Source of the DNA: Candidatus Chloroploca mongolica
GTDB lineage: Bacteria; Chloroflexota; Chloroflexia; Chloroflexales; Chloroflexaceae
Direction: 5' to 3'
DNA: 64,000 nucleotides
Assembly (NCBI RefSeq): GCF_004762035.2
Contig: NZ_SIJK02000005.1
Location: 62,001-126,000, forward strand
In this document: positions 35,318-44,792 of the stretch, piece by piece
Layout: each line of letters begins with the position of its first letter
How positions within the stretch are numbered: position 1 is the stretch's first letter
Program-made: the position numbers and the translations under genes
The notes under the pieces: generated by a model
Told to the model about the DNA's origin: nothing
The model's database searches: none
What the model saw: only the letters and a program-made list of their open reading frames with translations

Positions 35318-38299
35318 TTACCTGCGAAGCAACAGCCACTGAATCGCTTTGCCAAACCGGCGCCCCCAGGCTGCTTCGTTGTGTTCGCCGCCATGCTCTT
35401 CGATATACCGCAGCTTGCGGCCAAAGGTGTAGCCTTTGTCCATCAGCAACTGGCCCATGTTTCGTACGTCTTGTTTGAGTTGCACCTCTTCAGCCGTGCC
35501 GACATCAAGGTAGACCCGTCCCGGGACACCTTTGTACTGGCGTACGTAGTCAAATATGGCCCGTTCGCCAAACCAGAAGGCTCCACTCATCATCCCGGCG
35601 TTGCCAAAACTCTCAGGCCGCTGCAGCATGGCGTAGAGGCTGATCAGACCACCCATTGATGCGCCCATAAGCGTTGTAAACTCGGGGCCTGGCTTCGTCC
35701 GAAACGCACGGTCAATGTGTGGTTTGAGGGTGTTGCTCAGGAAGTCAACATAGGCGTCGCCGCGGCCCCCGCCCCCACTCGCTTCATCGAGAAACGGGCT
35801 GTACTCGTCAATCCGCTGTTCACCAATGTTGGGAATGCCCACGACGATCGCCTCGAGGCCCTGTTGGGCGAGCGCTTCCATCGTTTCGTCAACCCCCCAT
35901 TCGACCCCGATGTAACTCGTTGTGGCGTCAAACAGGTTTTGCCCGTCATGCATATAGACCACTGGGTAACGCTCAAGGCCTCCGTTGTCGTAACTCGGTG
36001 GCAGGTAGACGAGAATATCCCGGTAGTTGTTTAGTTCCGGGCTGAAGAATCCGGCAATAGTGACGAAGTTGCCGGTGATGGTGCGCTTGGCCAGGGGCGG
36101 CCCGCCGATAAGCGGGGCTAGTGCGGCATGGCGGAGGTTGCTTTCGTACCGTCCATATTGCGCGGCCCACGTTTCGCCATCCTGACTCAAAATGACCAAC
36201 GAGCGCCCTTCAAGGTTGTAGACGCTCCCGACCGGCATTGGTTCGGCTTCGCTGTTGTCTGGGTGACTGGTAGCTAGTTCAAGTTGCCAGTCTGGGCCGC
36301 CTTCATTCCCTGGCAGGGTGAAGGGGATTGTTTCGTGGTGCGCGTTGAGCAAGATCAGCAAGACATCGTCACGGATAATCTCTCCCGATGGGGCCCGTTC
36401 GGCAATCAGCTGGCCGTTGAGCAACATACCGATGCAGCGCGCCATGCCGTCGTCCCATTCGCTGTCACCCATCAAGACGCCATCCGGTCGGTACCATTCG
36501 ATGTCTTTGATGCCTTCGCCGTGAATTTCGCGCCCCTGGAAGAAGGTTCCACGATGCAAGACCGGGTGTGCCTGGCGAAAGGCAATCAGGCGGCGGGTCC
36601 AATCACGGAGCGCTTGTTGTTCGTCAGTTAGTTCCCAGTCCATCCAACTGAGCGGGTTGTCCTGACAATAGACGTTATTGTTGCCACCCTGGGTTCGCCC
36701 GTATTCGTCGCCGTGCAGCAGCATCGGCACCCCCTGCGAGAAGAGCAGCGTGGCGAGCAAGTTGCGTTGTTGCTGGGCACGCAAGGCGTTGATGTCCTCA
36801 TCATCGGTCTCCCCCTCGACGCCACAGTTCCAGCTATTGTTGTGGCTCTCGCCATCGTTGTTGCCTTCACCATTGGCATCGTTGTGCTTTTCGTTGTAGC
36901 TCACCAGGTCACGTAACGTAAAGCCATCGTGCGCCGTGATAAAGTTGATCGAGGCTGCCGGTGCGCGTCCGTTGCGTTCGTACAGATCCGATGAACCAGC
37001 GAGGCGGTACGCAAGTTCGGCGACCTGCGCTTCGTCACCTTTCCAGAAACGGCGCACGGTATCGCGGTATTTGCCGTTCCATTCAGCCCAGAGCACCGGG
37101 AAGTTGCCGACCTGGTAGCCCCCGGGTCCGACATCCCACGGCTCGGCAATGAGTTTGACCTGCGAGAGCAGCGGGTCTTGATGGATGGTGTCGAGAAAAG
37201 ACGAGAGTTGCCCGCCTTCGTAGAGGCCTCGCGCCAACGCGGCGGCGAGGTCAAACCGAAACCCATCCACCCGCATCTCGGTCACCCAGTAGCGCAGGCT
37301 GTCCATGACGAGTTGCAGCGACCGCTGGTGTACCATGTTGAGCGTATTGCCCGTGCCGGTGTAGTCCATGTAGTAACGGGCATTGTCGTTCACCAGGCGA
37401 TAGTAGGCTGGATTGTCAATGCCGCGAAAGCTCAGGGTTGGCCCGAGGTGGTTCCCTTCAGCGGTGTGGTTATAGACAACATCGAGAATGACTTCGATCC
37501 CGGCAGCATGTAACGCTTTGACCATCTGTTTGAATTCGCGTACATGTCCACCCGGTTGTTGGCAGCGCGTATACTCTGTGGCTGGCGCAAAGAAGTTGAG
37601 CGTATTGTAGCCCCAGTAGTTGCTCAAGCCCTGCTCTTCAAGATGGCGATCATTGGCAAATTGGTGTACCGGCAGCAACTCCAGCGCCGTAATGCCCAGA
37701 TCGTGCAGGTACGCGATCATCGCCGGGTGCGCAATCCCCAGATAGGTGCCCCGCAGTTCGGCGGGAATAGCGGGGTGCTGCATCGTCAAGCCCTTGACGT
37801 GGGCTTCGTAGATCACACTATCATGCAGTGGGATATTCGGATGTTGATCTTCTCCCCAATCGAAACGTGGATCAATGACGACACAGCGCGGCAGATAGGG
37901 GGCACTATCGCGCTCGTCATACGAAAGATCTTCGTCAGGATGGAGAATCGTGTAGCCGTGGGTCGCATCGTGCCAGCGGATCGATCCGTGCAACGCCTTG
38001 GCATAGGGATCAAGCACAAATTTGTGTGGGTTAAAGCGTAGGCCATGCTCGGGTTGATAAGGGCCATAAACCCGGTAGCCATAGAGTTGCCCTGGGCGCA
38101 GGTTGCGCACATACAGATGCCAGACATGGTCAGTCTGCATCGTGAGTGGAATCCGCACCGCCTCACGTGGCGCCTCAGCATTTTCAAAGAGACAGAGTTC
38201 GACCCCGGTGGCCCGATCGGCAAAGAGCGCAAAATTGACGCCACTGCCATCCCAGGTTGCCCCGAGGGGGTAGGGTGACCCCGGAAGTAACGTGTCCAT
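35318..38299 (-). CDS. glgX: Glycogen debranching enzyme GlgX fused to an esterase domain
   Basis: About 993 residues, some 280 more than a normal GlgX. Residues 1-700: N-terminal CBM48 ([17 protein letters not shown]), then a GH13_11 isoamylase-type barrel with the nucleophile in [11 protein letters not shown], the acid/base Glu in LIAEPWD and [17 protein letters not shown]; it removes alpha-1,6 branches from glycogen or limit dextrin. From about 720 a second domain of the esterase D/enterochelin esterase type begins: [20 protein letters not shown], nucleophile in GASMGGLIS, and a late His in GGEHNEAAW. No stop or frameshift lies between them. AGGAGG is five bases before the ATG at 38299. 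It is 13 bases behind the peptidase gene. Confidence 0.9.
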   Translation of the reverse strand: MDTLLPGSPYPLGATWDGSGVNFALFADRATGVELCLFENAEAPREAVRIPLTMQTDHVWHLYVRNLRPGQLYGYRVYGPYQPEHGLRFNPHKFVLDPYAKALHGSIRWHDATHGYTILHPDEDLSYDERDSAPYLPRCVVIDPRFDWGEDQHPNIPLHDSVIYEAHVKGLTMQHPAIPAELRGTYLGIAHPAMIAYLHDLGITALELLPVHQFANDRHLEEQGLSNYWGYNTLNFFAPATEYTRCQQPGGHVREFKQMVKALHAAGIEVILDVVYNHTAEGNHLGPTLSFRGIDNPAYYRLVNDNARYYMDYTGTGNTLNMVHQRSLQLVMDSLRYWVTEMRVDGFRFDLAAALARGLYEGGQLSSFLDTIHQDPLLSQVKLIAEPWDVGPGGYQVGNFPVLWAEWNGKYRDTVRRFWKGDEAQVAELAYRLAGSSDLYERNGRAPAASINFITAHDGFTLRDLVSYNEKHNDANGEGNNDGESHNNSWNCGVEGETDDEDINALRAQQQRNLLATLLFSQGVPMLLHGDEYGRTQGGNNNVYCQDNPLSWMDWELTDEQQALRDWTRRLIAFRQAHPVLHRGTFFQGREIHGEGIKDIEWYRPDGVLMGDSEWDDGMARCIGMLLNGQLIAERAPSGEIIRDDVLLILLNAHHETIPFTLPGNEGGPDWQLELATSHPDNSEAEPMPVGSVYNLEGRSLVILSQDGETWAAQYGRYESNLRHAALAPLIGGPPLAKRTITGNFVTIAGFFSPELNNYRDILVYLPPSYDNGGLERYPVVYMHDGQNLFDATTSYIGVEWGVDETMEALAQQGLEAIVVGIPNIGEQRIDEYSPFLDEASGGGGRGDAYVDFLSNTLKPHIDRAFRTKPGPEFTTLMGASMGGLISLYAMLQRPESFGNAGMMSGAFWFGERAIFDYVRQYKGVPGRVYLDVGTAEEVQLKQDVRNMGQLLMDKGYTFGRKLRYIEEHGGEHNEAAWGRRFGKAIQWLLLRR

Positions 38300-38312
38300 A
38301 TTCCTCCTGACT

Positions 38313-40049
38313 CTAGCCTGATCCTGCCCGTTGCTCAGCACACCAGGTTTCAATCGCCCGATGCCATGCGCGTTCGGCCTCTTCCAGATTCAGCCCCGCA
38401 AGCTGCGACCAGTCACGCAGGTGATAGCGCTGCTCGCGATAGGCGGTATAGAGGCGCTGCAACGCCTCGGGTTGTTCGGTCACAAGATAGTAGGTAAAGG
38501 CCCAGGCCGCATCATAGTCGAAGGTACCAAAACGATCGTAGCCTTCGCGCTGGGCGAGCAAGACCTTCAGCCGTGGCCGTGGGGTGCGCTCACAGAGGCG
38601 GCGCAACTGGGCGGGACGAGGCGCTGGCCCTGAGGCGGTGAGCCCGGCCATCACTTCGGCAAGGCCCTCATCAGCCCATCCTTTTGGCTCGCGATGATAG
38701 CCCGGTGTGCGCCACTGCCCCGGAAAGAGGTGGGTTGCCGCATAGTGATGCGCTACTTCGTGACGTAAACTCTCGACCAGGCTATTCGCGCTCTGCTCAC
38801 TGGTGCGCTGATGGGTGTAGATGATCATATTGGCATCGTCATAGAGCCCATCTACATCAACGGTAAAGTGGGTAAAGGCCCGCACATAATCGCGATAGAT
38901 ACCCTGACGTGCAAAGATCTTAATTTGTAGTGTCCGTGTCCCTTTTTCATCCATTGGCTCTGCCAGGTCTGGCCCAAAGAGGTGTCGCAGGGCCTCACGC
39001 ACGTGGGTCACTTCGCGTAGCAAGGCTGCCATCTCATCAGTGGCAAGCCCGGCACGAATGCTCACCCCATCGTGCTCGCTCCGCTCGGTCAGGGTCAAAA
39101 ACTCATACTGTTGCCGCAGGCTTGCCAGGTGCGTGCTCCCGCCCTCCAGCCGGTCACGGGCACGGGCCAGGGATGCACGCGCCGTCAGGCTACTCGGACT
39201 GCTCTCATACGTTGCGAGCAACCCGCGATCACGTGGGTCGGGCGCATCGTCAATCAGTGTGAGTGGGGGCTCGCCCTTCCACGCTTCGGCCAGTTCGTGC
39301 GTCAGCGTCGCGATCAAGTCTAAGCCGAGTTGATCCGTGCGCAGGCGGGCAATCACATGGGCCGCAGCCGTCCGCACCCCTGGATCATCCGAGCGAAGGC
39401 CGTGGAGCATAAAAGCCTGATCGTCGGGGTGAAGAACCCCAGAACGGGCGAGCATCAGCCGCCCGCGCGCTGCCGCTGCCCGATAGCGCAAGGCGGGGGC
39501 AAGGGTTTGCGCGTTGGCAACACGCTCGAAGAGCGGCGCAGCACTGAAACTCGGGTAAAAATAGCTGTCGAGCACCCAGATCGCATCTTGCAACAAAAAA
39601 TTGTCATCGGCGTGCGCCAGTAGTTCTTGCAACACGAGCTGAACCCTGGACGCCCGTACCCGCAAGACGAGATCGCTTGCCCGACTCGCCTGTGGGCTCG
39701 CCGCCAGTCGCCCGAGCACCCGCACGGCATTCCGACGCTCAAGTTCATGGGTTCCACGCTCAATCATCGTGAGCAGCACATCGATCTCATTGACGCCAAC
39801 ACGTGCTTGCAGTGCCTTTGCGAGTTCTTCCGTACAGGCATAATTTGCCCCTGACAAGGCCGCCAGAAGAGCCGTCGTATCAGGGTAACTGGCCTCGGGA
39901 CACGATGGTGTATAGATTGGTGACTGATGCATAGGGGCCTCTGCTATGGGCAACACTGACCCGGCTAACACCATGCAGAGTGCCATGATGATTGTCAGGC
40001 GTAACAACGGACGGGTCAACTTCTTCACGACTACAGTCGGCACTCCCAT
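38313..40049 (-). CDS. Secreted peptidase-MA-like metalloprotease with helical-repeat region
   Basis: About 578 residues. Signal peptide: [23 protein letters not shown]. Residues 50-290 are helical repeats resembling HEAT ([25 protein letters not shown]). The C-terminal part has the gluzincin motif HEVAHHYAA and, about 25 residues later, [13 protein letters not shown], giving the third zinc ligand Glu. This is the peptidase MA family layout. The preferred start is ATG 40049, one base after the upstream gene's stop; the frame is open further upstream with a TTG at 40103. Substrate unknown. Middle gene of a tight three-gene row with an aspartyl protease-like gene and GlgX-esterase. Confidence 0.75.
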   Translation of the reverse strand: MGVPTVVVKKLTRPLLRLTIIMALCMVLAGSVLPIAEAPMHQSPIYTPSCPEASYPDTTALLAALSGANYACTEELAKALQARVGVNEIDVLLTMIERGTHELERRNAVRVLGRLAASPQASRASDLVLRVRASRVQLVLQELLAHADDNFLLQDAIWVLDSYFYPSFSAAPLFERVANAQTLAPALRYRAAAARGRLMLARSGVLHPDDQAFMLHGLRSDDPGVRTAAAHVIARLRTDQLGLDLIATLTHELAEAWKGEPPLTLIDDAPDPRDRGLLATYESSPSSLTARASLARARDRLEGGSTHLASLRQQYEFLTLTERSEHDGVSIRAGLATDEMAALLREVTHVREALRHLFGPDLAEPMDEKGTRTLQIKIFARQGIYRDYVRAFTHFTVDVDGLYDDANMIIYTHQRTSEQSANSLVESLRHEVAHHYAATHLFPGQWRTPGYHREPKGWADEGLAEVMAGLTASGPAPRPAQLRRLCERTPRPRLKVLLAQREGYDRFGTFDYDAAWAFTYYLVTEQPEALQRLYTAYREQRYHLRDWSQLAGLNLEEAERAWHRAIETWCAEQRAGSG

Positions 40050-40050
40050 T

Positions 40051-40944
40051 TTATGACGGTTGGCTAGATGACTCAAGCACACAGATCGCCCGCCGATAAT
40101 CAAGGGTCATGCGTTGGAAACGGGCAAGCAAGCGATTGCCAAGATTCGCTCGTCCCCCGCGCCCAAAATCGCCGCGACCGCTCTCGGGGGCATCAAGCTC
40201 AATCGCTTTCAGTTCAAACGGTCCAATGCGGAGGGCCTCGGCCCTCCCGTGCAGCGTCGTCACCCGTTCGACAAATCCACGTCCTTCGTCCACCTCGGCC
40301 TCGCCGCGGCGCAGACCGGCCAGATCCGCCAGATCCGGGCTAAGCGTGAGCGCCCCATTTGAACCGGTATCAATTGTCAAGAGCGGTAGCGGAAGCGGCA
40401 CCGGCTGCACCTGGCCTGGCTGGCTCAAACAGAGCAGCGCAGCCCCATCAAAAGCCGGAAAATGTTCAAAAAAGCGCAACGGCAGAACCGCCCCGCCCGG
40501 CCCCGGCGTTGGAGGTTCAAGATCGGGATGGCATAGGCGCAACCGGCCTGCTGCGTAATCTATAGTCAGCGTCAACTGGCTCAAGACATTATAGCCCAGG
40601 ACAAGATCGACCTTAAATGGAGCCTGGCGGAGATCGAGTGCAACCCCATAGAGATCGCGCAACTCAAGCTCACCGAGGCGCAGCCAGGGCAAGACGCTTT
40701 CGGTGAAATGCACGGCATCACTGGCTGCATCGGAACCCAGCGCAAAATCACCGAGACGCAGATCGAGTCGCCGCGCCAGACTCAGATCAATCGCCGATGG
40801 ATCAGTGCCTGTATCAAGGAGCACCGTCAGCGGATGCCCGCCTGGCCCTGCGGCCACACAGCGAATCACCTGAGGCGCAAAGAGCAACGGCAGTTCAGCG
40901 ATGCCGCTCGGCGGAAAATGCAACGTGGTGTGATCATCCAGCAT
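40051..40944 (-). CDS. Retropepsin-like aspartyl protease, two domains
   Basis: 297 residues. Two pepsin-type active-site motifs: LTVLLDTGTDPSAIDL near residue 40 and LLTIDTGSNGALTL near 190, each followed by hydrophobic-Gly patterns (DLVLGYNVLSQ; NLGNRLLARFQ). So it is a single-chain pair of retropepsin-like domains (Asp_protease_2 type) that could act as an internal dimer. There is no signal peptide. It is first gene of the row ending in GlgX-esterase, with a one-base gap to the metalloprotease. Confidence 0.75.
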   Translation of the reverse strand: MLDDHTTLHFPPSGIAELPLLFAPQVIRCVAAGPGGHPLTVLLDTGTDPSAIDLSLARRLDLRLGDFALGSDAASDAVHFTESVLPWLRLGELELRDLYGVALDLRQAPFKVDLVLGYNVLSQLTLTIDYAAGRLRLCHPDLEPPTPGPGGAVLPLRFFEHFPAFDGAALLCLSQPGQVQPVPLPLPLLTIDTGSNGALTLSPDLADLAGLRRGEAEVDEGRGFVERVTTLHGRAEALRIGPFELKAIELDAPESGRGDFGRGGRANLGNRLLARFQRMTLDYRRAICVLESSSQPS

Positions 40945-41021
40945 AGCTTCTATGATACCACAGGGTATGGCCGCGAAAACTTGTGCTTGGCCTGGTGCCT
41001 CCCCTGAAAAACTGCTTGTGG

Positions 41022-41050
41022 GCGGTTTTGGCGGCTTCCGCCAAAACCGC
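41022..41050. terminator. Hairpin beyond the alpha/beta hydrolase gene
   Basis: GCGGTTTTGGCGG, a three-base loop and the exact complement, six bases past the hydrolase stop on the minus strand. There is no T-run, so this is a weak terminator or a repeat. It also lies about 80 bases before the divergent part of the aspartyl protease gene start. Confidence 0.45.
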
Positions 41051-41056
41051 TCACAT

Positions 41057-41890
41057 TCAACCTAGACCGGCCAGGAAACCGGCGAGTGCCCCTTGAAACA
41101 AGCGCGGGCTTTCGATCTGTGGAAAGTGTCCGCAGTGGGGCAAGATGACCAGGTGCGCCTTTGGGATTTCGCTGCGGGCAACGTAACCGCACGCTTCGAC
41201 CGGAAAGACCTGGTCGCTCTCACCCCAGACAAGCAGGGTCGGCATCGTAAGCTCGCCGAGGCGGGTACGCAACCCGGTGAGCCCGAGATCAGTCGCGGCA
41301 TACTGGCGACTCAGGGCGGTCAGGGCACGTCGATTATCTTTGCCCATCAAGGCCGCCCGCCCTCGTTCCAGGATCTCGGCGGTGAGATGGCGTTCAGGGT
41401 CGGCAAACGCCGCCGTGAGCAGCATCCGCACCACGCGAGGCTGCGCCGAGAGCCAGAGGATCGCCTGGCCGACGAGCGGCCATCCTCCCGCCATGGTCAA
41501 GCGTGATGCTTCAACAAAGCCATCTGAGGCAACGAGCACCAGCCCATTGACGCGCTCGGGGTGCAACACCGCTGTTGCCAGGGCGTATTTGCCCCCCATC
41601 GAATGACCAATCAGCGTCGCCTGGGTGACGCCGCACTGATCAAGTATGCCCGTATAGATCCGCGCCATCAACGCCAGCGAATAGGGCGCATCCCCCGGCT
41701 TGGCCGAGCGCCCAAACCCAAGCGCATCCACGGCCATCGCCCGGTAGCCCATGTTAGCCACCGCCGCCACCGTAGGCCGCCAATCTTCGGCTGAACCAGC
41801 AAACCCATGCAGCAACAGCACCAGCGGGCCTGTCCCTGCCTCCAAAACATGGATCTTATAACCAGCGATCGTCACAAAGCGACTATGCAT
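41057..41890 (-). CDS. Alpha/beta-fold hydrolase
   Basis: 277 residues, complete alpha/beta hydrolase. Oxyanion-hole segment LLLHGFAGSAEDW, nucleophile elbow GHSMGGKYAL near residue 97, acid in VWGESDQVFP and catalytic His in LPHCGHFPQIESP near 260. The N-terminus VTIAGYKIHVLEAGTGP has no signal peptide, so it is cytoplasmic. It resembles haloperoxidase/meta-cleavage hydrolase-like esterases; the substrate cannot be assigned. Single gene. Confidence 0.9.
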   Translation of the reverse strand: MHSRFVTIAGYKIHVLEAGTGPLVLLLHGFAGSAEDWRPTVAAVANMGYRAMAVDALGFGRSAKPGDAPYSLALMARIYTGILDQCGVTQATLIGHSMGGKYALATAVLHPERVNGLVLVASDGFVEASRLTMAGGWPLVGQAILWLSAQPRVVRMLLTAAFADPERHLTAEILERGRAALMGKDNRRALTALSRQYAATDLGLTGLRTRLGELTMPTLLVWGESDQVFPVEACGYVARSEIPKAHLVILPHCGHFPQIESPRLFQGALAGFLAGLG

Positions 41891-41969
41891 AGGTGCCTTT
41901 CAAAACTTGACGCAATGTAGGTATAATATACCAAGTTTGCAAACACGTCTTGGCTATGTCTGCCGGGCG

Positions 41970-42091
41970 AGGGCTGATGCAACGTCCGTATTTTGTCACC
42001 CTGAGCGCAGCGAAGGGTCTCGTCCCGATGAGGCGGAAGATGCTTCGCTGCGCTCAGCATGACCCGTGGGCAGGGACTTTGCATCATCCCT
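41970..42091. mobile_element. MITE-like element, family C copy 3
   Basis: Ends AGGGCTGATGCAACGTCC and GGACTTTGCATCATCCCT (near-complementary) enclose 122 bases. The interior hairpin TGAGCGCAGCGAAG/CTTCGCTGCGCTCA is unrelated to the interior of copies 1 and 2. Confidence 0.65.
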
Positions 42092-42140
42092 GCGTCGACC
42101 TCTGAGTCGTCTGTCAACGAAGTTTTCTTCTACCAGCGGG

Positions 42141-42211
42141 GGCTTCGACAGGCTCAGCCTCCGTCCGTTCTCCAAGCCCATTGCCCGCAGTTGGCTGAGC
42201 TTGTCGAAGCC
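42141..42211. repeat. Inverted repeat upstream of the molybdenum hydroxylase gene
   Basis: GGCTTCGACAGGCTCAGCC and GGCTGAGCTTGTCGAAGCC form a 19-bp stem with one mismatch around a 33-base interior. It lies 90 bases before the gene start. With the family C element it fills most of the 411-base gap 41891-42301, which has no gene. Confidence 0.75.
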
Positions 42212-42301
42212 AATCCGTATGTCAGACCACTTCGTTGCGCCTTTGCGCCTTTGCGTCAAAACAACCGCCTTCTTTGCAAGGTAGCGAAAGGATCTGAGCA
42301 T

Positions 42302-44512
42302 ATGATCGGCACATCCCTCCCGCGTCCTGATGCAACTGGCAAGGTGACGGGGGCGACCCGTTATCCAGGGGATCTGATCGAGCCGGGGATGTTGCACCTG
42401 AAGGTTGTGTTTGCTCATCGGCCCCATGCGCGCATTGTGTGCCTGGATACAACGGCGGCGCTGACCTATCCTGGTGTGGTTGCGGTGCTGACGGCGGCTG
42501 ATGTGCCCCATAATGCGTATGGCCTGGTTGAACCTGACCAGCCGGTGCTCTGTGGTGAGGTTGTGCGTTTTGTCGGCGACCGGGTGGCGCTGGTGGTTGC
42601 GACGAGCCGCGAGGCCGCCGAGGTTGCCGCGGGCCTGGTTGAGGTTGCGTATGAAGATCTGCCGGTGCTTGCAGATGCTGCGCTGGCGCTCACGCCCGAT
42701 GCGCCTCTGATCCATCCCGAACGAGGCACTAATCTGATCTACCATTGCCCAATCCGTAAAGGCGACGCCGAGGCGGCTCTGGCAACCGCTGATCTCGTGC
42801 TCGAAGGCGAGTTCTCGACCGCCTGGCAGGAACACGCGTTTCTGCAACCCGAGGCGGGCATTGCCTATGTTGACGAAGACGACCGCGTCATCATCCACAC
42901 CGCCGGCCAGTGGCTCCACGAAGATCGCCGCCAGATCGCCGAAGTGCTCGGCTTGCCCGAAGCGCAGGTGGTCATCCGGTATGCGGCGATTGGCGGCGCC
43001 TTCGGGGGGCGCGAGGATCTTTCGGTGCAGCATCTGCTGGCGCTTGCCGCCTGGAAGCTGCGTCAGCCTGTGGCAATCGTCTGGAGTCGTGGCGAGTCGG
43101 TGATGGCGCATCACAAGCGCCACCCGGTGACGATCCGCTGTCGCTGGGGCGCGATGCGCGATGGGCGCATTGTGGCCGTGTCGGCCACGGCGATCGGCGA
43201 TGGCGGGGCCTATGCTTCAACCAGCCAGGAAGTTATTAAGTGTGTCGCGCTCTTTCTCACTGGCTGTTACGAGGTGCCCAACATCCATGTTGATGCCTAC
43301 GCCGTCTATACCAACAACCTCCCTGCCGGTGCCTTTCGCGGCTTTGGCGCGCCGCAGGCGCAGTTTGCCAGCGAAGCGATGGTGACCCGACTTGCCCACG
43401 CGCTTGGACGTGATCCTGTGGCGATGCGCCGGATCAATCTCTATCGTGAGGGGAGTCTTGAGCCCACGCAGCAGCCCTTGCCTGCGGGGGTCAGTGTGCG
43501 CACCTGTCTCGACACCTGCCTCACGACGCTCGCGACGTTGCCCGCGCTGCCGCCACCCGCCGCACCGCACCTCAAGCGAGCCTGGGGCTTCGCCTGTGGC
43601 ATCAAGAATCTCGGCTATTCCTTTGGCTTTCCCGAGCAAGCTACGGCGACCGTTGAACTGCACGGCAGCACCATCATCGAGCAGGCCATTGTACGGATTG
43701 GGGCCGCCGATGTTGGTCAAGGAACGCATCTCATCTTGCGCCAGATTGCCGCTGAAGCACTCAATGTTACCCTCGAGACCGTGCAACTGATCGCCGAAGA
43801 TAGCGCCGAAGCCCCCAACGCCGGCTCGGCCTCAGCTTCGCGGCTCACCCTGATGGCGGGGCGCGCCGTGCATGACGCCGCACTCGGGGCATTACGCGAA
43901 TGGCAGAACGAAGAGCGTCCGGCGTGCGTGACCGTACAATACCGTGCCCCCGCGACGACCTCGCTCGACGCGGTAACCACTGCGGGCAGGCCGAACTATG
44001 CCTATGGCTACGCCGCACAAGCCGTCGAAGTTGAAGTTGACATAATCACAGGATTGGTGCGCATCGTGCGCATCATCAGCGTTCACGATGTAGGACGAGC
44101 CATCAACCGTCAGCAAGTCGAAGGCCAGATTGAAGGCGCCCTCGCCCAGGCGCTCGGCTACACCTTGATGGAGCACTTTCAGATGCGCGAGGGGCACGTT
44201 GCCACGCCCGGCCTCAGCACCTATCTCATCCCGACGATCCTCGACACGCCCCCGGAGATTATCCCGGTCATCCTCGAACTCGCCGACCCCGAAGGCCCGT
44301 ACGGTGCCCGCGGCATGGCCGAACTGCCCCTGATCCCCTTCGCTCCCGCCGTCGCCGACGCCATCCACAATGCCACCGGGGTCTGGCTCAGTGAGCTACC
44401 CTTCACCCCGGAACGGGTGCTGCGTGCGTTGCGCACACCAACGTCGGAGGGGCGCGGCACCCCTCCGAGGAGATGGTTCAGCGTAGCGTTGCCCCCCCAC
44501 CATTTGAGGTAA
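42302..44512 (+). CDS. Xanthine dehydrogenase-family molybdopterin-binding subunit
   Basis: 736 residues, the large subunit type of molybdenum hydroxylases. It starts with the short form IGTSLPRPDATGKVTGATRY typical of stand-alone XdhA/CoxL-like subunits. It contains GGAFGGRED (Mo-cofactor loop), GAFRGFGAPQAQFASE, GAADVGQGT, and the catalytic Glu region in GARGMAELPLIPFAPAVADAI near residue 695. It would hydroxylate an aromatic heterocycle or aldehyde using water. The FAD and 2Fe-2S subunits that normally complete the enzyme are not next to it. AAAGGA lies nine bases before the ATG; the open frame upstream runs through repeats. Confidence 0.9.
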   Translation: MIGTSLPRPDATGKVTGATRYPGDLIEPGMLHLKVVFAHRPHARIVCLDTTAALTYPGVVAVLTAADVPHNAYGLVEPDQPVLCGEVVRFVGDRVALVVATSREAAEVAAGLVEVAYEDLPVLADAALALTPDAPLIHPERGTNLIYHCPIRKGDAEAALATADLVLEGEFSTAWQEHAFLQPEAGIAYVDEDDRVIIHTAGQWLHEDRRQIAEVLGLPEAQVVIRYAAIGGAFGGREDLSVQHLLALAAWKLRQPVAIVWSRGESVMAHHKRHPVTIRCRWGAMRDGRIVAVSATAIGDGGAYASTSQEVIKCVALFLTGCYEVPNIHVDAYAVYTNNLPAGAFRGFGAPQAQFASEAMVTRLAHALGRDPVAMRRINLYREGSLEPTQQPLPAGVSVRTCLDTCLTTLATLPALPPPAAPHLKRAWGFACGIKNLGYSFGFPEQATATVELHGSTIIEQAIVRIGAADVGQGTHLILRQIAAEALNVTLETVQLIAEDSAEAPNAGSASASRLTLMAGRAVHDAALGALREWQNEERPACVTVQYRAPATTSLDAVTTAGRPNYAYGYAAQAVEVEVDIITGLVRIVRIISVHDVGRAINRQQVEGQIEGALAQALGYTLMEHFQMREGHVATPGLSTYLIPTILDTPPEIIPVILELADPEGPYGARGMAELPLIPFAPAVADAIHNATGVWLSELPFTPERVLRALRTPTSEGRGTPPRRWFSVALPPHHLR

Positions 44513-44520
44513 CAGGCAAG

Positions 44521-44584
44521 CCTGGGAGCGCGGGCGTCTCGCCCGCGGGGTGCGTGCGCGGGCGGGACGCCCGCGCTTCCCAGG
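44521..44584. repeat. Family B hairpin repeat, copy 3
   Basis: CCTGGGAGCGCGGGCGTCTC with its near complement GCGGGACGCCCGCGCTTCCCAGG. It follows the molybdenum hydroxylase stop by eight bases. The rest of the gap to 44792 shows nothing further. Confidence 0.75.
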
Positions 44585-44792
44585 AGAAGGGTGAACAGAT
44601 ACTGGGTCGGGTGGCAGAGTGGCTTCTTCAAGCGCACCAGGCGTCAGACTCATTGAGCAAGAGGGGCACCCCTCGTTATGGTGCATCGGCCCTGGCGGTC
44701 GCATCCAGGCCTCCGCCAGGAATTATAGAGGGCAGTTGTCCTGCCAAACGAGGGCGACCGGCGTCCGGGCAAGGCCATCAGTTGTAATACCT

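Noticed and set aside
34426..35424. N-terminally longer SDR protein
   Set aside because: The extra 77 residues are read through the 21-bp inverted repeat and the end of the GlgX gene; ATG 35193 gives the normal SDR start.
42059..42301. N-terminal 81-residue extension of the molybdenum hydroxylase
   Set aside because: It is translated through a family C element and an inverted repeat and has no conserved motif.
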